From the NCBI RefSeq assembly GCF_900101685.1, contig NZ_FMZZ01000003.1:1-64000 (forward strand): a stretch of DNA of 64,000 bases, written 5' to 3'. The stretch's first letter is position 1, and every line of letters starts with the position of its first letter. The notes under the pieces are model-generated. The model searched no databases. It was not told the origin of the DNA and saw only the letters and a program-made list of their open reading frames with translations. Shown here piece by piece: positions 15,852 through 24,441 of this stretch. The translations under genes and the position numbers were made by a program. This stretch comes from Actinokineospora iranica. Lineage in GTDB: Bacteria; Actinomycetota; Actinomycetes; Mycobacteriales; Pseudonocardiaceae.

Positions 15852-16670
15852 ATGCGCCCGCGCCTGCCGTCGCCGCTTGTCGAGGTGGTCGACAAGCGGT
15901 TGGCTTTCCGGTTGCTGCTCAAGCGCGACGACCTGATCCACCCGGAGATCCCCGGGAACAAGTGGCGCAAGCTCGCCCACAATCTCGCGCCTGCCCGTGC
16001 GGCGGGCACTGTCCTGACGTTCGGCGGCGCGTACTCCAACCACATCCGGGCCACGGCGGCGGCGGGGCACCACTACGGCTTCCGCACCGTCGGGGTCATC
16101 CGCGGTGAGGAGCACTTACCGCTCAACGACAGTCTTGCCTTCGCGGTAAGCCGGGGCATGACGCTGACTTACCTGGACCGCGCGACCTACCGCCGTAAGA
16201 GGGACGCGGATGTGCTTGCCGCTCTCCGCGAACGCTGGGGCGAGCATTACCTCTTACCGGAAGGCGGTAGCAATGACCTCGCCGTCCTCGGCTGCCGGGA
16301 GATCGTGGCCGAGATAGCCGAGGACTTCGACGTCATCTGCTGTCCGTGCGGCACCGGGGCCACGCTCGCCGGGCTGGCCACCGCGCTGCGTCCGCATCAG
16401 CGGGCTCTCGGCTTCTCGGTGCTCAGAGGCGACTTCTTGCGCGCGGAAGTGCAAGACCTCGCCGGTAGGGCTGACCGCTGGTCTCTTGACACCCGCTTCC
16501 ACTTCGGCGGCTACGCCAAGACGCCACCGGAACTGCACGCGTTTGCCGACGACTTCACCGCCCGCCACGGCGTGCCCGTGGAACGGATCTACGTCGCCAA
16601 GATGCTCTACGGCATCTTCCACAGCGACTTCCCCGCGGGCAGCACCGTCGTCGCCGTGATCACTGGTTAG
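15852..16670 (+). CDS. PLP-dependent enzyme, ACC deaminase / D-cysteine desulfhydrase family
   Basis: A 272-residue fold-type II PLP enzyme. The cofactor Lys is in EIPGNKWRKLAHN; TFGGAYSNHIRATAAAG and the CGTGATLAGL phosphate-binding loop are conserved. It is shorter than typical ACC deaminases (about 330 residues), as in the short 1-aminocyclopropane-1-carboxylate deaminase-like group. The substrate could be a D-amino acid; true ACC deaminase activity is not supported. It contains two TTA Leu codons. A second family member is encoded at 48301-49314. Its stop overlaps the convergent OsmC gene by 11 bp. Confidence 0.82.
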   Translation: MRPRLPSPLVEVVDKRLAFRLLLKRDDLIHPEIPGNKWRKLAHNLAPARAAGTVLTFGGAYSNHIRATAAAGHHYGFRTVGVIRGEEHLPLNDSLAFAVSRGMTLTYLDRATYRRKRDADVLAALRERWGEHYLLPEGGSNDLAVLGCREIVAEIAEDFDVICCPCGTGATLAGLATALRPHQRALGFSVLRGDFLRAEVQDLAGRADRWSLDTRFHFGGYAKTPPELHAFADDFTARHGVPVERIYVAKMLYGIFHSDFPAGSTVVAVITG

Positions 16671-17082
16671 ACGAGTCGTGGAGCTTGGGTGGCGCCAACT
16701 GCACGGCGGTGGACCTCTTCAGCGTCCGCGTCACCGTGCACAGCGCGTCCACGGCCCGGTTCACCACCGCCAGCAGTTCCGCCCGGCCCGCCTCGTCCAG
16801 GCCGGACAGGTCCAGGTCGAGGTCGACCCGCACCCCGTCGAGTTCGTGTTCCCCCGGCAGCCGCACGTCGGTCCCCGCCACTCGGAAGCGCGCGCTTTCC
16901 CCGATCCGGCGCAGCACCAATTCCTCCGCGGTGACCGCGACGCATCCGGCCGCGGCGGCCAAGAGCAGTTCGACAGGGGTGAACGAGCCCTCTTGCCCGA
17001 CCCGGCCGAGTCGGACCTCCGCGCCCCGGTCGTTGCAGGCCACGAACGAGTGCTTACCGGTGCGCAAGACTTCGACGGTCAT
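16660..17082 (-). CDS. OsmC family peroxide-reducing protein
   Basis: A 140-residue OsmC-like protein. The two redox Cys residues are visible in AAAAGCVAVTAEEL and VDALCTVTRTL, the normal arrangement for thiol-dependent reduction of organic hydroperoxides. FTPVELLLAAAAGC is the characteristic helix. The ATG at 17080-17082 gives MTVEVLRTGKHSF, the expected N-terminal strand. Cytoplasmic. Regulation is not evident from the sequence; the next gene upstream on the same strand is an exported protein 82 bp away. Confidence 0.85.
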   Translation of the reverse strand: MTVEVLRTGKHSFVACNDRGAEVRLGRVGQEGSFTPVELLLAAAAGCVAVTAEELVLRRIGESARFRVAGTDVRLPGEHELDGVRVDLDLDLSGLDEAGRAELLAVVNRAVDALCTVTRTLKRSTAVQLAPPKLHDSSNQ

Positions 17083-17164
17083 TCGGACCCTCCCAGAGAC
17101 ACGGCTGTCGGACGAAGTCTGTCGCCGATCTTTCCGCAAGACTGCGCAAAACGCGGGAAAACGC

Positions 17165-18211
17165 CTAACGGGTGAGCCCCAGGGTGGCGACGCGGCCCTT
17201 CTCGCCCGCCGCCCAGCACGCTCCGTCGCGGGCGCAGTCGACCGTGTCGAAGCTGCCCGCGTCGAACGGGTGCCAGGTCCGGCCGCCGTCGCGGGTGGCG
17301 TCGCTGCCGGTCGGGCCGACGGCGACGGCGCCTGCGGGCGTGTGCGGGCGCCAGGCGACGCCGGAGCGGTAGCCGCGTGGGGCGCTGTCGGGTCGCTGCC
17401 AGGTCTGGCCGCCGTCGGTGGTGACGCCCAAGGCGTCGGTTCCGCTGTCGGGCGCGGCGAAGTCGCCGCCGACGGCGATGCCGCGCCGGGGGTCGCGGAA
17501 CGCGGTGGCGAACACGCCCGCGCTCGGGCCGCTGGCCAGGACGGTGTCGGCGACGGTCCAACTCCGTCCACGGTCGCCGGAGTGCAGCACGCGGGCCCGC
17601 GCGCCGCCGCCGGTGGCGATCCACGCGTCCCGGCCGCCCGCGACGGTCAGGCACTGGCCGCTCGCGGCGAACGCGAACTCGCCGTCGAGCGCGGCGGGCA
17701 TCCGGTCACCGGGCACGGGCGACCACGACCGGCCGCCGTCGTCGGTGGTCAGCACGCGGAACCGGCCGTCGACGGGGTCGCTCAGGGCCAGGCCGTGCTT
17801 GCGGTCGAAGAACGCGAGGCAGTCGTAGAACGCGGTTGCCTCGGTGTTGCGGAAGGTCTCCACCCAGGTCGCGCCGCCGTCATCGGTGCGGAAGATCCGC
17901 GACTGCTCACCCGGTCCGATGCTCAGCGCGACAGCGCTGTCCGCGTCGAACGCCTCGATGTCGCGTAACTCCAACGCCGCTGTCTCTGGCGGTGAGGACC
18001 GCTGCCAGGACTTTCCACCGTCCACTGTGCGCAGCACCGTCCCCCGGCTGCCGCTGGCCCACGCGACCCGGTGGCTTACCGCTGACAGGCCACGCAGCCG
18101 GTCGTCGGAACCGGTGGGGGACAGGTGCCAGGTCAGCTCTACCGGTGTCGCGTTAGCGGGTGCCGGGAGAAAACCGAGTATGGCGAGGGCGAGGACGAGG
18201 GGTCGCTTCAT
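17165..18211 (-). CDS. Secreted BNR/YCF48-like beta-propeller protein
   Basis: A 348-residue exported protein. It starts with a signal peptide (MKRPLVLALAILGFLPAPANA), followed by repeated BNR/Asp-box motifs such as TVDGGKSW, TDDGGATW, TDDGGRSW, SGDRGRSW, TTDGGQTW and TRDGGRTW, which form a beta-propeller like that of YCF48 or sialidases. There is no evidence of sialidase catalytic residues. Many actinobacteria carry such proteins annotated only as oxidoreductase-like or photosystem assembly-like. Role outside the cell unknown. Confidence 0.8.
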   Translation of the reverse strand: MKRPLVLALAILGFLPAPANATPVELTWHLSPTGSDDRLRGLSAVSHRVAWASGSRGTVLRTVDGGKSWQRSSPPETAALELRDIEAFDADSAVALSIGPGEQSRIFRTDDGGATWVETFRNTEATAFYDCLAFFDRKHGLALSDPVDGRFRVLTTDDGGRSWSPVPGDRMPAALDGEFAFAASGQCLTVAGGRDAWIATGGGARARVLHSGDRGRSWTVADTVLASGPSAGVFATAFRDPRRGIAVGGDFAAPDSGTDALGVTTDGGQTWQRPDSAPRGYRSGVAWRPHTPAGAVAVGPTGSDATRDGGRTWHPFDAGSFDTVDCARDGACWAAGEKGRVATLGLTR

Positions 18212-18255
18212 GCCGGGCGAACCTAGCCGGAATCACAGTGCGCTACCAGGTCCAT

Positions 18256-18906
18256 TCAGCGGGTGACTAACCCGGCGTGGTAGGCGAGCAACCCTGCCTG
18301 CGTCCGGTTAGCGCAGTCCAGCTTCACGAGCATCCGGGAGACGTAGCTCTTGACGGTCGCCTCGCTCAGCGACAGCCGCTGCGCGATCTGGGCGTTGGAC
18401 AGGCCCTCGCCGAGCCCGCTGAGCACTTCGGTTTCCCGCTCGGTCAGCTCCCGCACCCGGTGCAGCGCCCGATCCCGGGCGGCCTGCTCACCGGCTTGGG
18501 CGGCGACCAGCCTGCGGGTCGCGGCGGGGGAGAGCACCGTGTGGCCGTCTGCGGCCACGCGGACCAGGCCGATCAGGTCTTCCGGCGGGGTCGTCTTGAC
18601 CAGGAAGCCCGCCGCTCCGGCGCGCAGCGCGCGGATGACGTACTGGTCGGCGTCGAAGGTGGTCAGCGCGACCACGGCGGGCGGGTCGGGCAGCTTGCCG
18701 ATGCGCTCGATCGCGGTCAGCCCGTCGACCCCGGGCATCCGCAGGTCCATCAGCACCACGTGCGGCTGGTGGCGCACGACCGCCTCCACCGCCGCCGCCC
18801 CGTCGTGGGCCTGGTCCACGACCTCCAGGTCGGGCGCGGAGCCGAGGATCGCGCGCAGGTGCGCGCACACCATCGGCTCGTCGTCCACCACGAGGACCCG
18901 GATCAC
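18256..18906 (-). CDS. Response regulator, NarL/LuxR type
   Basis: A 216-residue two-component regulator. The receiver domain begins VLVVDDEPMVCAHLRAIL, with the phospho-acceptor Asp in VVLMDLRMPGVDGL and the Thr/Lys switch residues in ALTTFDADQYV and FLVKTTPPEDL. The C-terminal LuxR-type helix-turn-helix is in LTERETEVLSGLGEGLSNAQIA. The ATG start overlaps the stop of the upstream sensor kinase gene, so both are made together. Target genes cannot be deduced, although the adjacent exported propeller protein is a candidate. Confidence 0.92.
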   Translation of the reverse strand: MIRVLVVDDEPMVCAHLRAILGSAPDLEVVDQAHDGAAAVEAVVRHQPHVVLMDLRMPGVDGLTAIERIGKLPDPPAVVALTTFDADQYVIRALRAGAAGFLVKTTPPEDLIGLVRVAADGHTVLSPAATRRLVAAQAGEQAARDRALHRVRELTERETEVLSGLGEGLSNAQIAQRLSLSEATVKSYVSRMLVKLDCANRTQAGLLAYHAGLVTR

Positions 18907-20135
18907 CGGACACTCTGGGGAGTCGGGACATAGGCGGGCAGCACGGCGTCCACCTCGAATCCGCCGCCCGCGCGCGGACCGGCCGACAGCGTGCCCCCGA
19001 CCAGTTCGACGCGCTGCCGCAGCCCGGTCAGGCCCACCCCGGAGCCGGTGCTGGACAGGCCGCTGTCGACTGTCCCGGTGGCCCGGTCGTTGCGGATCGT
19101 GAGCCGGACGCGGTCGCCGCCGTAGCGGACGTGGACCTTCGTCGGCGCGCCGGGCGCGTGCTTGCGGATGTTCGTCAGCGACTCTTGCACTACCCGATAC
19201 GCGGTGCGGCCTACCGCGGGCGAGGTAAGCGCCGGGTTGCCGTCTTGCACCAGTTCCACCGGCACCCCGACCGACTCGGACTCGGCGACCAGCGTGCTCA
19301 GGTCGGGCACGGCGGCCGGGTCGGCGGCGGCCGTGCGCGGCTCGGGCCCGTCCGGGTCGTTGCGCAGGACGCCGACGAGTTCACGCAACTCGTTCAAGGC
19401 TTCGCAGCCCGCCGCGCGCAGCCCCTCTGCGGCGGTGCGGGTGTGCTCGTCCGGCGCGGTCACCCCCAGCGCGCCCGCGTGCAGCACCATCAGGCTCACC
19501 CGGTGCGTGACGACGTCGTGCATCTCCTCGGCGAGCCGCACGCGCTCGTCGGCGCGCGCCTGCTCGGCCAGCAGGTGCTGCTCGCGCTCGGCCCGTTCCA
19601 CTCGGTCGGTGAGGGCTTGGACCAGGCGCCGGTGGGCGCGGACGTAGAGCCCGATCAGCGCGGGCATGACGATCATCAGCAGGGCGCCCAGCACCAGGTC
19701 GGTGGACGTGCGCCACGGCCGTGCGACGATCACCGTCAGCACACCGACCAGCACCGGGCCGACGATCGGACCCGCGTAGACCATGACGCTGTAAGCCAGC
19801 ACGGTCGCGGCCAGCGGCATCCACGGTTCGATGTCCTTGAACCCCGGGTGCCACTCGCCGGTGCCGTAGGCCATCAGCAGCAGGTAGCCCGCGCTGATCG
19901 CGATCGCCGCGGCCATCAGGGTCGCCGGGTAGCGCTTGCGCAGCACCATCAGCACGGTCAGCGACAGCGAGGCGGCCAGGTCGACCAGGCCGAACCTGGT
20001 CGGGGGCGTCTGGTCGATGACGATGGCCAGCACGTAAGCGCCGAACACGACGGCGATCGGCAGCAGGTAGAAGAACGCCTCGCGCCGCGTGCGCCACAGT
20101 GGCTCTTTCACGGGTTCTTTCACGGGCTCCTTCAC
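18903..20135 (-). CDS. Sensor histidine kinase (HisKA_3, NarX/DesK-like)
   Basis: A membrane sensor kinase of about 410 residues. The N-terminal half carries five or six hydrophobic helices with no large extracellular loop. A coiled-coil linker follows and then HisKA_3 with the phosphorylated His in LAEEMHDVVTHRVS and the HATPase domain (VVQESLTNIRKHAPG, GSGVGLTGLRQRVELVGG). The start is uncertain. Three in-frame GTG codons (20135, 20123, 20111) occur in a 12-bp tandem repeat encoding VKEP, and AAGGAG is embedded in the first repeat. The open frame continues to 20183. It pairs with the downstream response regulator. Confidence 0.87.
   Translation of the reverse strand: MKEPVKEPVKEPLWRTRREAFFYLLPIAVVFGAYVLAIVIDQTPPTRFGLVDLAASLSLTVLMVLRKRYPATLMAAAIAISAGYLLLMAYGTGEWHPGFKDIEPWMPLAATVLAYSVMVYAGPIVGPVLVGVLTVIVARPWRTSTDLVLGALLMIVMPALIGLYVRAHRRLVQALTDRVERAEREQHLLAEQARADERVRLAEEMHDVVTHRVSLMVLHAGALGVTAPDEHTRTAAEGLRAAGCEALNELRELVGVLRNDPDGPEPRTAAADPAAVPDLSTLVAESESVGVPVELVQDGNPALTSPAVGRTAYRVVQESLTNIRKHAPGAPTKVHVRYGGDRVRLTIRNDRATGTVDSGLSSTGSGVGLTGLRQRVELVGGTLSAGPRAGGGFEVDAVLPAYVPTPQSVR
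20100..20135 (-). repeat. 12-bp tandem microrepeat at the kinase start (VKEP x3)
   Basis: Three near-identical 12-nt units of the form GTGAARGARCCN lie at the 5' end of the kinase gene. Each begins with a potential GTG start, and the first contains AAGGAG. Copy-number change would stay in frame and would alter the number of possible starts. Confidence 0.7.
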
Positions 20136-20224
20136 AATTTCGCACGCTACCCATCGACGGCGGCCACCGGGGCGGATCGGCATCTTTCGGGTGGTGGCGG
20201 GTGCGACGAAAGTTGCCGGCTAGC

Positions 20225-20998
20225 ATGGCGGCCGAGATGACCGCTTACACCAGCCTCGTCGCCTTGGGCGACTCGTTCACCGAGGGCATGTCCGACGACC
20301 TGCCCGACGGCGCCGTTCGCGGCTGGGCCGATCTCGTCGCCGCCCGCCTCGCCGAGCGCACCCCCGGTTTCCGCTACGCGAACCTGGCCGTGCGCGGCAA
20401 ACTGGTCCGCCAGATCGTGGCCGAGCAGGTCGACCCGGCCGCCGCGATGCGCCCTGACCTGGTCACCTTCGCGGGCGGCATGAACGACGTCCTGCGCCCC
20501 GGTTGCGACATGGACGCCATCACCCGGAACGTCACCCACGCCGCCGACACTCTGGCCGCCGCCGCGGGCAGGCTTGTCCTGTTCCGCGTGATCGACCCGA
20601 CCCGCCGGATGCGCGGCAGCGCGCGCCTGCTGCCGCGCATCACCCGCCTGCTGGACCTGGTGGACGACCTGGCCGCCCGGCACGACGCGATCGTGGTCGA
20701 CCTGTTCTCTTCCCGCGTGTTCGACTCGCCCGCGCTGTGGGCCGAGGACCGCATCCACCTCAACGCGGAGGGCCACCGCCGGGTCGCCGAGGCCACCGCC
20801 CAGGCGCTGGGCCTGCCCGCGACGTTCGACTGGGCCGCCCCCGTGCCCGCCCCGGTCCTGGCCTGGCGGGCCCGCGCCCGCGCGGACGTGCGGTGGGCCA
20901 GGGTCCACCTCGGTCCGTGGATCGGCCGCAGGCTCACCGGCCGCTCGTCAGGCGACGGTCGCTCGCCGAAGCGCCCGGATTTGGTTCCGTTCGCCTGA
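20225..20998 (+). CDS. SGNH/GDSL-type hydrolase
   Basis: A 257-residue esterase or lipase-like protein of the SGNH superfamily. Block I is ALGDSFTEGMSDDL with the nucleophile Ser, block III FAGGMNDVL holds Gly-Asn, and the catalytic Asp-His pair is in EDRIHLNAEGH. No signal peptide, so it is probably cytoplasmic. The ATG at 20225 is used; another ATG at 20237 (MTAYTSL) is equally plausible. The last residues (TGRSSGDGRSPKRP) are encoded by one copy of an 85-bp imperfect direct repeat, so the C-terminus may be recently remodelled. Confidence 0.85.
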   Translation: MAAEMTAYTSLVALGDSFTEGMSDDLPDGAVRGWADLVAARLAERTPGFRYANLAVRGKLVRQIVAEQVDPAAAMRPDLVTFAGGMNDVLRPGCDMDAITRNVTHAADTLAAAAGRLVLFRVIDPTRRMRGSARLLPRITRLLDLVDDLAARHDAIVVDLFSSRVFDSPALWAEDRIHLNAEGHRRVAEATAQALGLPATFDWAAPVPAPVLAWRARARADVRWARVHLGPWIGRRLTGRSSGDGRSPKRPDLVPFA

Positions 20999-21109
20999 CC
21001 TGAGTGGTCGTTGGGGCTTGGTTACCGGTCGCTCGTTAGGCGACGGTCGCGTGCCGAAGTGTCCCGATCTCGTTCTGTTCCCCTGATTTGAGTAGCCGCT
21101 TGAGGCTTG
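20936..21109. repeat. Imperfect 85-bp tandem direct repeat between convergent genes
   Basis: Copy 1 (20936-21020) and copy 2 (21024-21109) align end to end with about 79 percent identity and one indel. Copy 1 contains the stop codon of the SGNH hydrolase (+), and copy 2 contains the stop codon and last codons of the flavoprotein gene (-). The duplication therefore spans the shared 3' ends of two convergent genes, which are read from opposite strands of related sequence. Confidence 0.75.
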
Positions 21110-22103
21110 CCGCCGCTGCCTGTCCGGCTCGGGTCGCGCCGATTGTGCTGGCTGAGGGGCCGTAGCCGACCAGGTGGATGCGCGGGTCGGCCGCTACCCG
21201 CGTTCCGTCCATCACGATGCCGCCGCCGGGGCCACGTAGCCGCAGCGGGGCGAGGTGGTCGAGGGCGTGTCGGAAGCCGGTCGCCCAGAGGATGGCGTCG
21301 GCGTCGATGGTCCGGCCGTCGTTCCAGGCCACTCCGGTCGGAATCAGCCGGTCGAACATCGGCAGGCGGTCCAGGATGCCTTTACCGCGTGCCTCTATGA
21401 CCTCCGGTGTAAGACCGAGACCGGTAACACTGACCACGCTCGCCGGTATGCGGCCTTCCCGCACCGCGTCAGCCACCCGCGCCACCGCTGCCCGCCCGAC
21501 CTCTGGGGTGAACGGGCCTTCCCGCCAGACCGGCGGCCTCCGCGTGACCCACGTGGTCGACGCCGCCACCTCGGCGATCTCGATCAGCGACTGCACGCCG
21601 GACGCCCCGCCGCCGACGACCACCACCCGCTGCCCGGCGAACTCTTCCGGCCCCCGGTAGTTCGCCGTGTGCACCTGCCTGCCGTCGAACCGCCCGGGGT
21701 AGTGCGGCCAGAACGGCCGGTCCCAGGTCCCGGTCGCGTTGATCACCGCGCGGGTGGACCAGGTGCCGCTGTCGGTCTCGACCAGCAGCCGGTCACTGCT
21801 CTCGCGGACAGCCCGCACCGCCACGGGCCGCCGCACCGGCAGGTCGAACGCGCGCTCGTAGCCGCCGAAGTACTCGGCCACCACCTCCGACGCGGGCCGG
21901 TCGGGGTCGGCCGAGGGCACGGTGGACTCCGGCAGCGGGTGAATCCCGTGCACCGTGCCCAGCCGCAGCGACGGCCACCGGTGCCGCCACGCCCCACCCG
22001 GCCCCGGGTTGGCGTCGAGCACCACGAAGTCCAGGCCGGTCCGCCGCAGGAAGTACGCGCTCGACAGCCCCGCCTGCCCGGCCCCGATCACCACGACATC
22101 CAT
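21036..22103 (-). CDS. FAD-dependent oxidoreductase (flavin-containing monooxygenase-like)
   Basis: A 355-residue flavoprotein. It begins MDVVVIGAGQAGLSSAYFL with the FAD-binding fingerprint, followed by GGAWRHRWPSLRLGT, then a second dinucleotide motif RVVVVGGGASGVQSL and WATGFRHALDHLAPL near the end. This is the layout of small FMO/Baeyer-Villiger-like proteins in actinobacteria. The ATG at 22101-22103 is preferred over one nine bases upstream. The C-terminal tail is encoded in the second copy of the 85-bp repeat. Substrate unknown. Confidence 0.85.
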   Translation of the reverse strand: MDVVVIGAGQAGLSSAYFLRRTGLDFVVLDANPGPGGAWRHRWPSLRLGTVHGIHPLPESTVPSADPDRPASEVVAEYFGGYERAFDLPVRRPVAVRAVRESSDRLLVETDSGTWSTRAVINATGTWDRPFWPHYPGRFDGRQVHTANYRGPEEFAGQRVVVVGGGASGVQSLIEIAEVAASTTWVTRRPPVWREGPFTPEVGRAAVARVADAVREGRIPASVVSVTGLGLTPEVIEARGKGILDRLPMFDRLIPTGVAWNDGRTIDADAILWATGFRHALDHLAPLRLRGPGGGIVMDGTRVAADPRIHLVGYGPSASTIGATRAGQAAAASLKRLLKSGEQNEIGTLRHATVA

Positions 22104-22165
22104 GACAGGCACAACGCCCGCCGCGCCGCAGTCTTCCCCGGCGGGCGGACTGGTCGGTCACATCG

Positions 22166-22603
22166 TCAACTCGGCGGCAACTGGCTGCCGGGGATGCGCG
22201 AGGGCCGTTCCAGGAGCTTCGCGTCGGGCTCGGCGAAGCCGAACGGGCGGTAGAGGCCGTGGGCGTCGAGGGTGTGCAGGTTCCAGCGGAAGTCCGCCCC
22301 CGGACCCTCGTCGATCATGGTGCGCACCAGGGCCTTGCCGAGCCCGTGCCCGCGCGCGGACGGGAGCACGTAAACGTCGCTCAGGTAAGCGAACGCGACC
22401 CCGTCGGAGATGGCACGGGCGAAGCCGACCTGCGCGCCGGTCTCCCGGTGGTACGCGCCGACGACCCGCCACGCGGAGGCGATCTGGGCGGCCAACTGCT
22501 CGCGCGTGCGCCAGGTGCCCCAGTAAGGCTCGGTGGACAGGAACGCCCAGACGGCGTCGAAGTCCACGCGGCCGGAGTCGTCGTCCAGGTCGTATTCGCT
22601 CAT
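22166..22603 (-). CDS. GNAT-family N-acetyltransferase
   Basis: A 145-residue acetyltransferase. FLSTEPYWGTWRTREQL, FARAISDGVAFAYLSDVYVL, then PSARGHGLGKALV (acetyl-CoA binding loop) and LYRPFGF are the standard GNAT elements; similar small proteins are annotated as Ats1-like acetyltransferases. The ATG at 22603 follows directly on a region holding regulator debris. Substrate unknown. Confidence 0.87.
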   Translation of the reverse strand: MSEYDLDDDSGRVDFDAVWAFLSTEPYWGTWRTREQLAAQIASAWRVVGAYHRETGAQVGFARAISDGVAFAYLSDVYVLPSARGHGLGKALVRTMIDEGPGADFRWNLHTLDAHGLYRPFGFAEPDAKLLERPSRIPGSQLPPS

Positions 22604-22627
22604 GGGGGCAAACTAATCAGCCCTGTG

Positions 22628-22960
22628 TCAGACGGGGAACTCCTTTTCGTCAGTGGCGTACTGGGCGGGTGAGGTCCCGATGGTGCCGGTGGAGTGCGCC
22701 TGGTCGCTGCAGCCCAGTTCGGCGGCCAGGGCGGCCCAGTCGCCGCCGGTCTCGGCGCGGGCGCTCGGCGGCGGCCACCATGGCGGCGTCGTCCGCCGCG
22801 GTCGGCTTCGGCGCGGGCATCCTGAAGAACCGCTGCGCGGGGTCGAGCCGATGGCCGAGCAGGGGCGCGAGTGCGGCGTCTTCGGCCCGGAGGTCCCGGT
22901 GCCCGAGGGCGCGGCGGCGCCTGCGGTCAGCGGCAGGCGGCCGTGGTCCGGACGGAGACA
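22628..22960 (-). pseudogene. Decayed AraC-family transcriptional regulator (C-terminal remnant)
   Basis: On the minus strand the frame ending at 22628 reads GGDWAALAAELGCSDQAHS and, a few residues on, IGTSPAQYA, the second helix-turn-helix and end of an AraC-type DNA-binding domain. Immediately upstream the similarity continues only in another frame (HRLDPAQRFFRM), and no complete ORF joins them. I read this as a frameshifted and partly deleted regulator. Boundaries are approximate; the upstream limit is uncertain. Confidence 0.5.
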
Positions 22961-23037
22961 GGAGACGGAGTCCGGGCCAGGCCACTATCGTGGGCCGCGC
23001 CGGGGCCGATGATGGCCGCGGCGGGGAAAGGAGTCCC

Positions 23038-24411
23038 ATGACCGACTTCGGGGCCAGGCTCGCGGAGATCGTCGGCGCGGGTCACGTGCGCGCGGGCGCG
23101 GACGTGTCGGCGGACTACGCGCACGACGAGTCGTTGGGCGCGGAGCCGGTGCTGCCCGCGTTCGTCGTCACGCCGTCTTCGGCCGCTGAGGTCGCCGAGG
23201 TGCTGAAGGCGGCGAGCGCGGCGGGTGTGCCGGTCACCGCGCGTGGTTCCGGCAGTGGGCTTTCCGGCGCGGCCGTGCCCCGCGCGGACGGCATCTTGGT
23301 GTCGTTCGAGCGGATGAACCGGGTTCTGGAGATCGACACCGAGAACCACGTTGCCGTCGTCCAGTCCGGTGTGACGCTGCAAGAGTTGGAAGAGCGCACC
23401 GCCGAGGCGGGTCTGGTCTACCCGGTCTATCCGGGCGAGCTGAGCGCGAGTCTCGGCGGCAACGTCGCCACCAACGCGGGCGGGATGCGCGCGGTCAAGT
23501 ACGGCGTCACCCGCCACCACGTCCTCGGCCTGGAAGCCGTCCTGGCGACCGGCGAGGTGTTGCGGACCGGCGGCAAGTTCGTCAAGGCCAGCACCGGCTA
23601 CGACCTCACGCAGCTCATCATCGGCTCCGAGGGCACGCTCGCCCTGGTCACCGAGGCGATCCTGAAGTTGCAGCCGCGCACCGCGCATCAGGCGACGATC
23701 CTCGCGCCGTTCGCCGACCTCGACTCGGTGGTGCGGGCGGTGCCGAAGGTGGTCGGCTCCGGTCTCGGCCCGCTCATCCTGGAGTACATCGACGCGATGA
23801 CCATGGGCGCGATCACCTACACCGCCGATCTCCAGTTGGGCATCCCCGACCAGGTGCGCGACACCGCGCAGGCTTACCTCGTGGTGATGCTGGAGAACCG
23901 CGACACCGACCGGCTCGACGCCGACGTGGAGGCAGCGGGCGAACTGCTCGCGAGCCTCGGGGCGGTCGACGCCTATGTGCTGCCCGGCGGTTCGGCGCGC
24001 AAGCTGATCGAGGCGCGGGAGAAGGCGTTCTACACGGCCAAGGGCGCGGGCGCCGACGACGTGATCGACACTGTGCTGCCGCGCGCCGCGCTGCCCGCGT
24101 TCATGGCCAGGGTCACCGCCATCGCCCAGGCCAACGAGACTTTCGTCGTCGGCTGCGGGCACGCGGGCGACGGCAACGTGCACCTGGCGGTGTTCCAAAA
24201 GGACCCCGAGAAGCGGGCGACCGTGCTGCACGGCCTGTTCGAGGCGGGCATGGCCCTCGGCGGCGCGATCTCCGGCGAGCACGGCATCGGGCACGCGAAG
24301 AAGAAGTACTTCCTCGACTTGGAAGACCCGGCGAAGATCGAGTTGATGCGCCGCATCAAGTCGGCGTTCGACCCGGCGGGCGTGCTCAACCCCGGCGTCC
24401 TGTTCGACTGA
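23038..24411 (+). CDS. FAD-binding oxidase, D-lactate dehydrogenase / glycolate oxidase (GlcD-like)
   Basis: A 457-residue FAD-linked oxidase of the vanillyl-alcohol oxidase fold. The PCMH-type FAD-binding domain has VTARGSGSGLSGAAVP, YPGELSASLGGNVATNAGGM and STGYDLTQLIIGSEGTL; the C-terminal cap has GCGHAGDGNVHLAVF, SGEHGIGHAKKKY and a final DPAGVLNPG. These identify the D-lactate dehydrogenase (cytochrome)/GlcD group. AAAGGAG precedes the ATG at 23038. It is followed 30 bp later by a ThDP enzyme, so the two may share a 2-hydroxyacid/2-oxoacid pathway (inference). Confidence 0.88.
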   Translation: MTDFGARLAEIVGAGHVRAGADVSADYAHDESLGAEPVLPAFVVTPSSAAEVAEVLKAASAAGVPVTARGSGSGLSGAAVPRADGILVSFERMNRVLEIDTENHVAVVQSGVTLQELEERTAEAGLVYPVYPGELSASLGGNVATNAGGMRAVKYGVTRHHVLGLEAVLATGEVLRTGGKFVKASTGYDLTQLIIGSEGTLALVTEAILKLQPRTAHQATILAPFADLDSVVRAVPKVVGSGLGPLILEYIDAMTMGAITYTADLQLGIPDQVRDTAQAYLVVMLENRDTDRLDADVEAAGELLASLGAVDAYVLPGGSARKLIEAREKAFYTAKGAGADDVIDTVLPRAALPAFMARVTAIAQANETFVVGCGHAGDGNVHLAVFQKDPEKRATVLHGLFEAGMALGGAISGEHGIGHAKKKYFLDLEDPAKIELMRRIKSAFDPAGVLNPGVLFD

Positions 24412-24441
24412 TTTCCCTGCACAGGCAAGAGAAGGACGGGT

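Noticed and set aside
10776-16300. TTA Leu codons as sign of bldA-type control
   Set aside because: TTA codons occur in several unrelated genes here (glycosyltransferase, PLP enzyme, TetR), so they carry no specific information.
15852-16670. True ACC deaminase
   Set aside because: Too short and only general family motifs; assigned to the broader PLP family instead.
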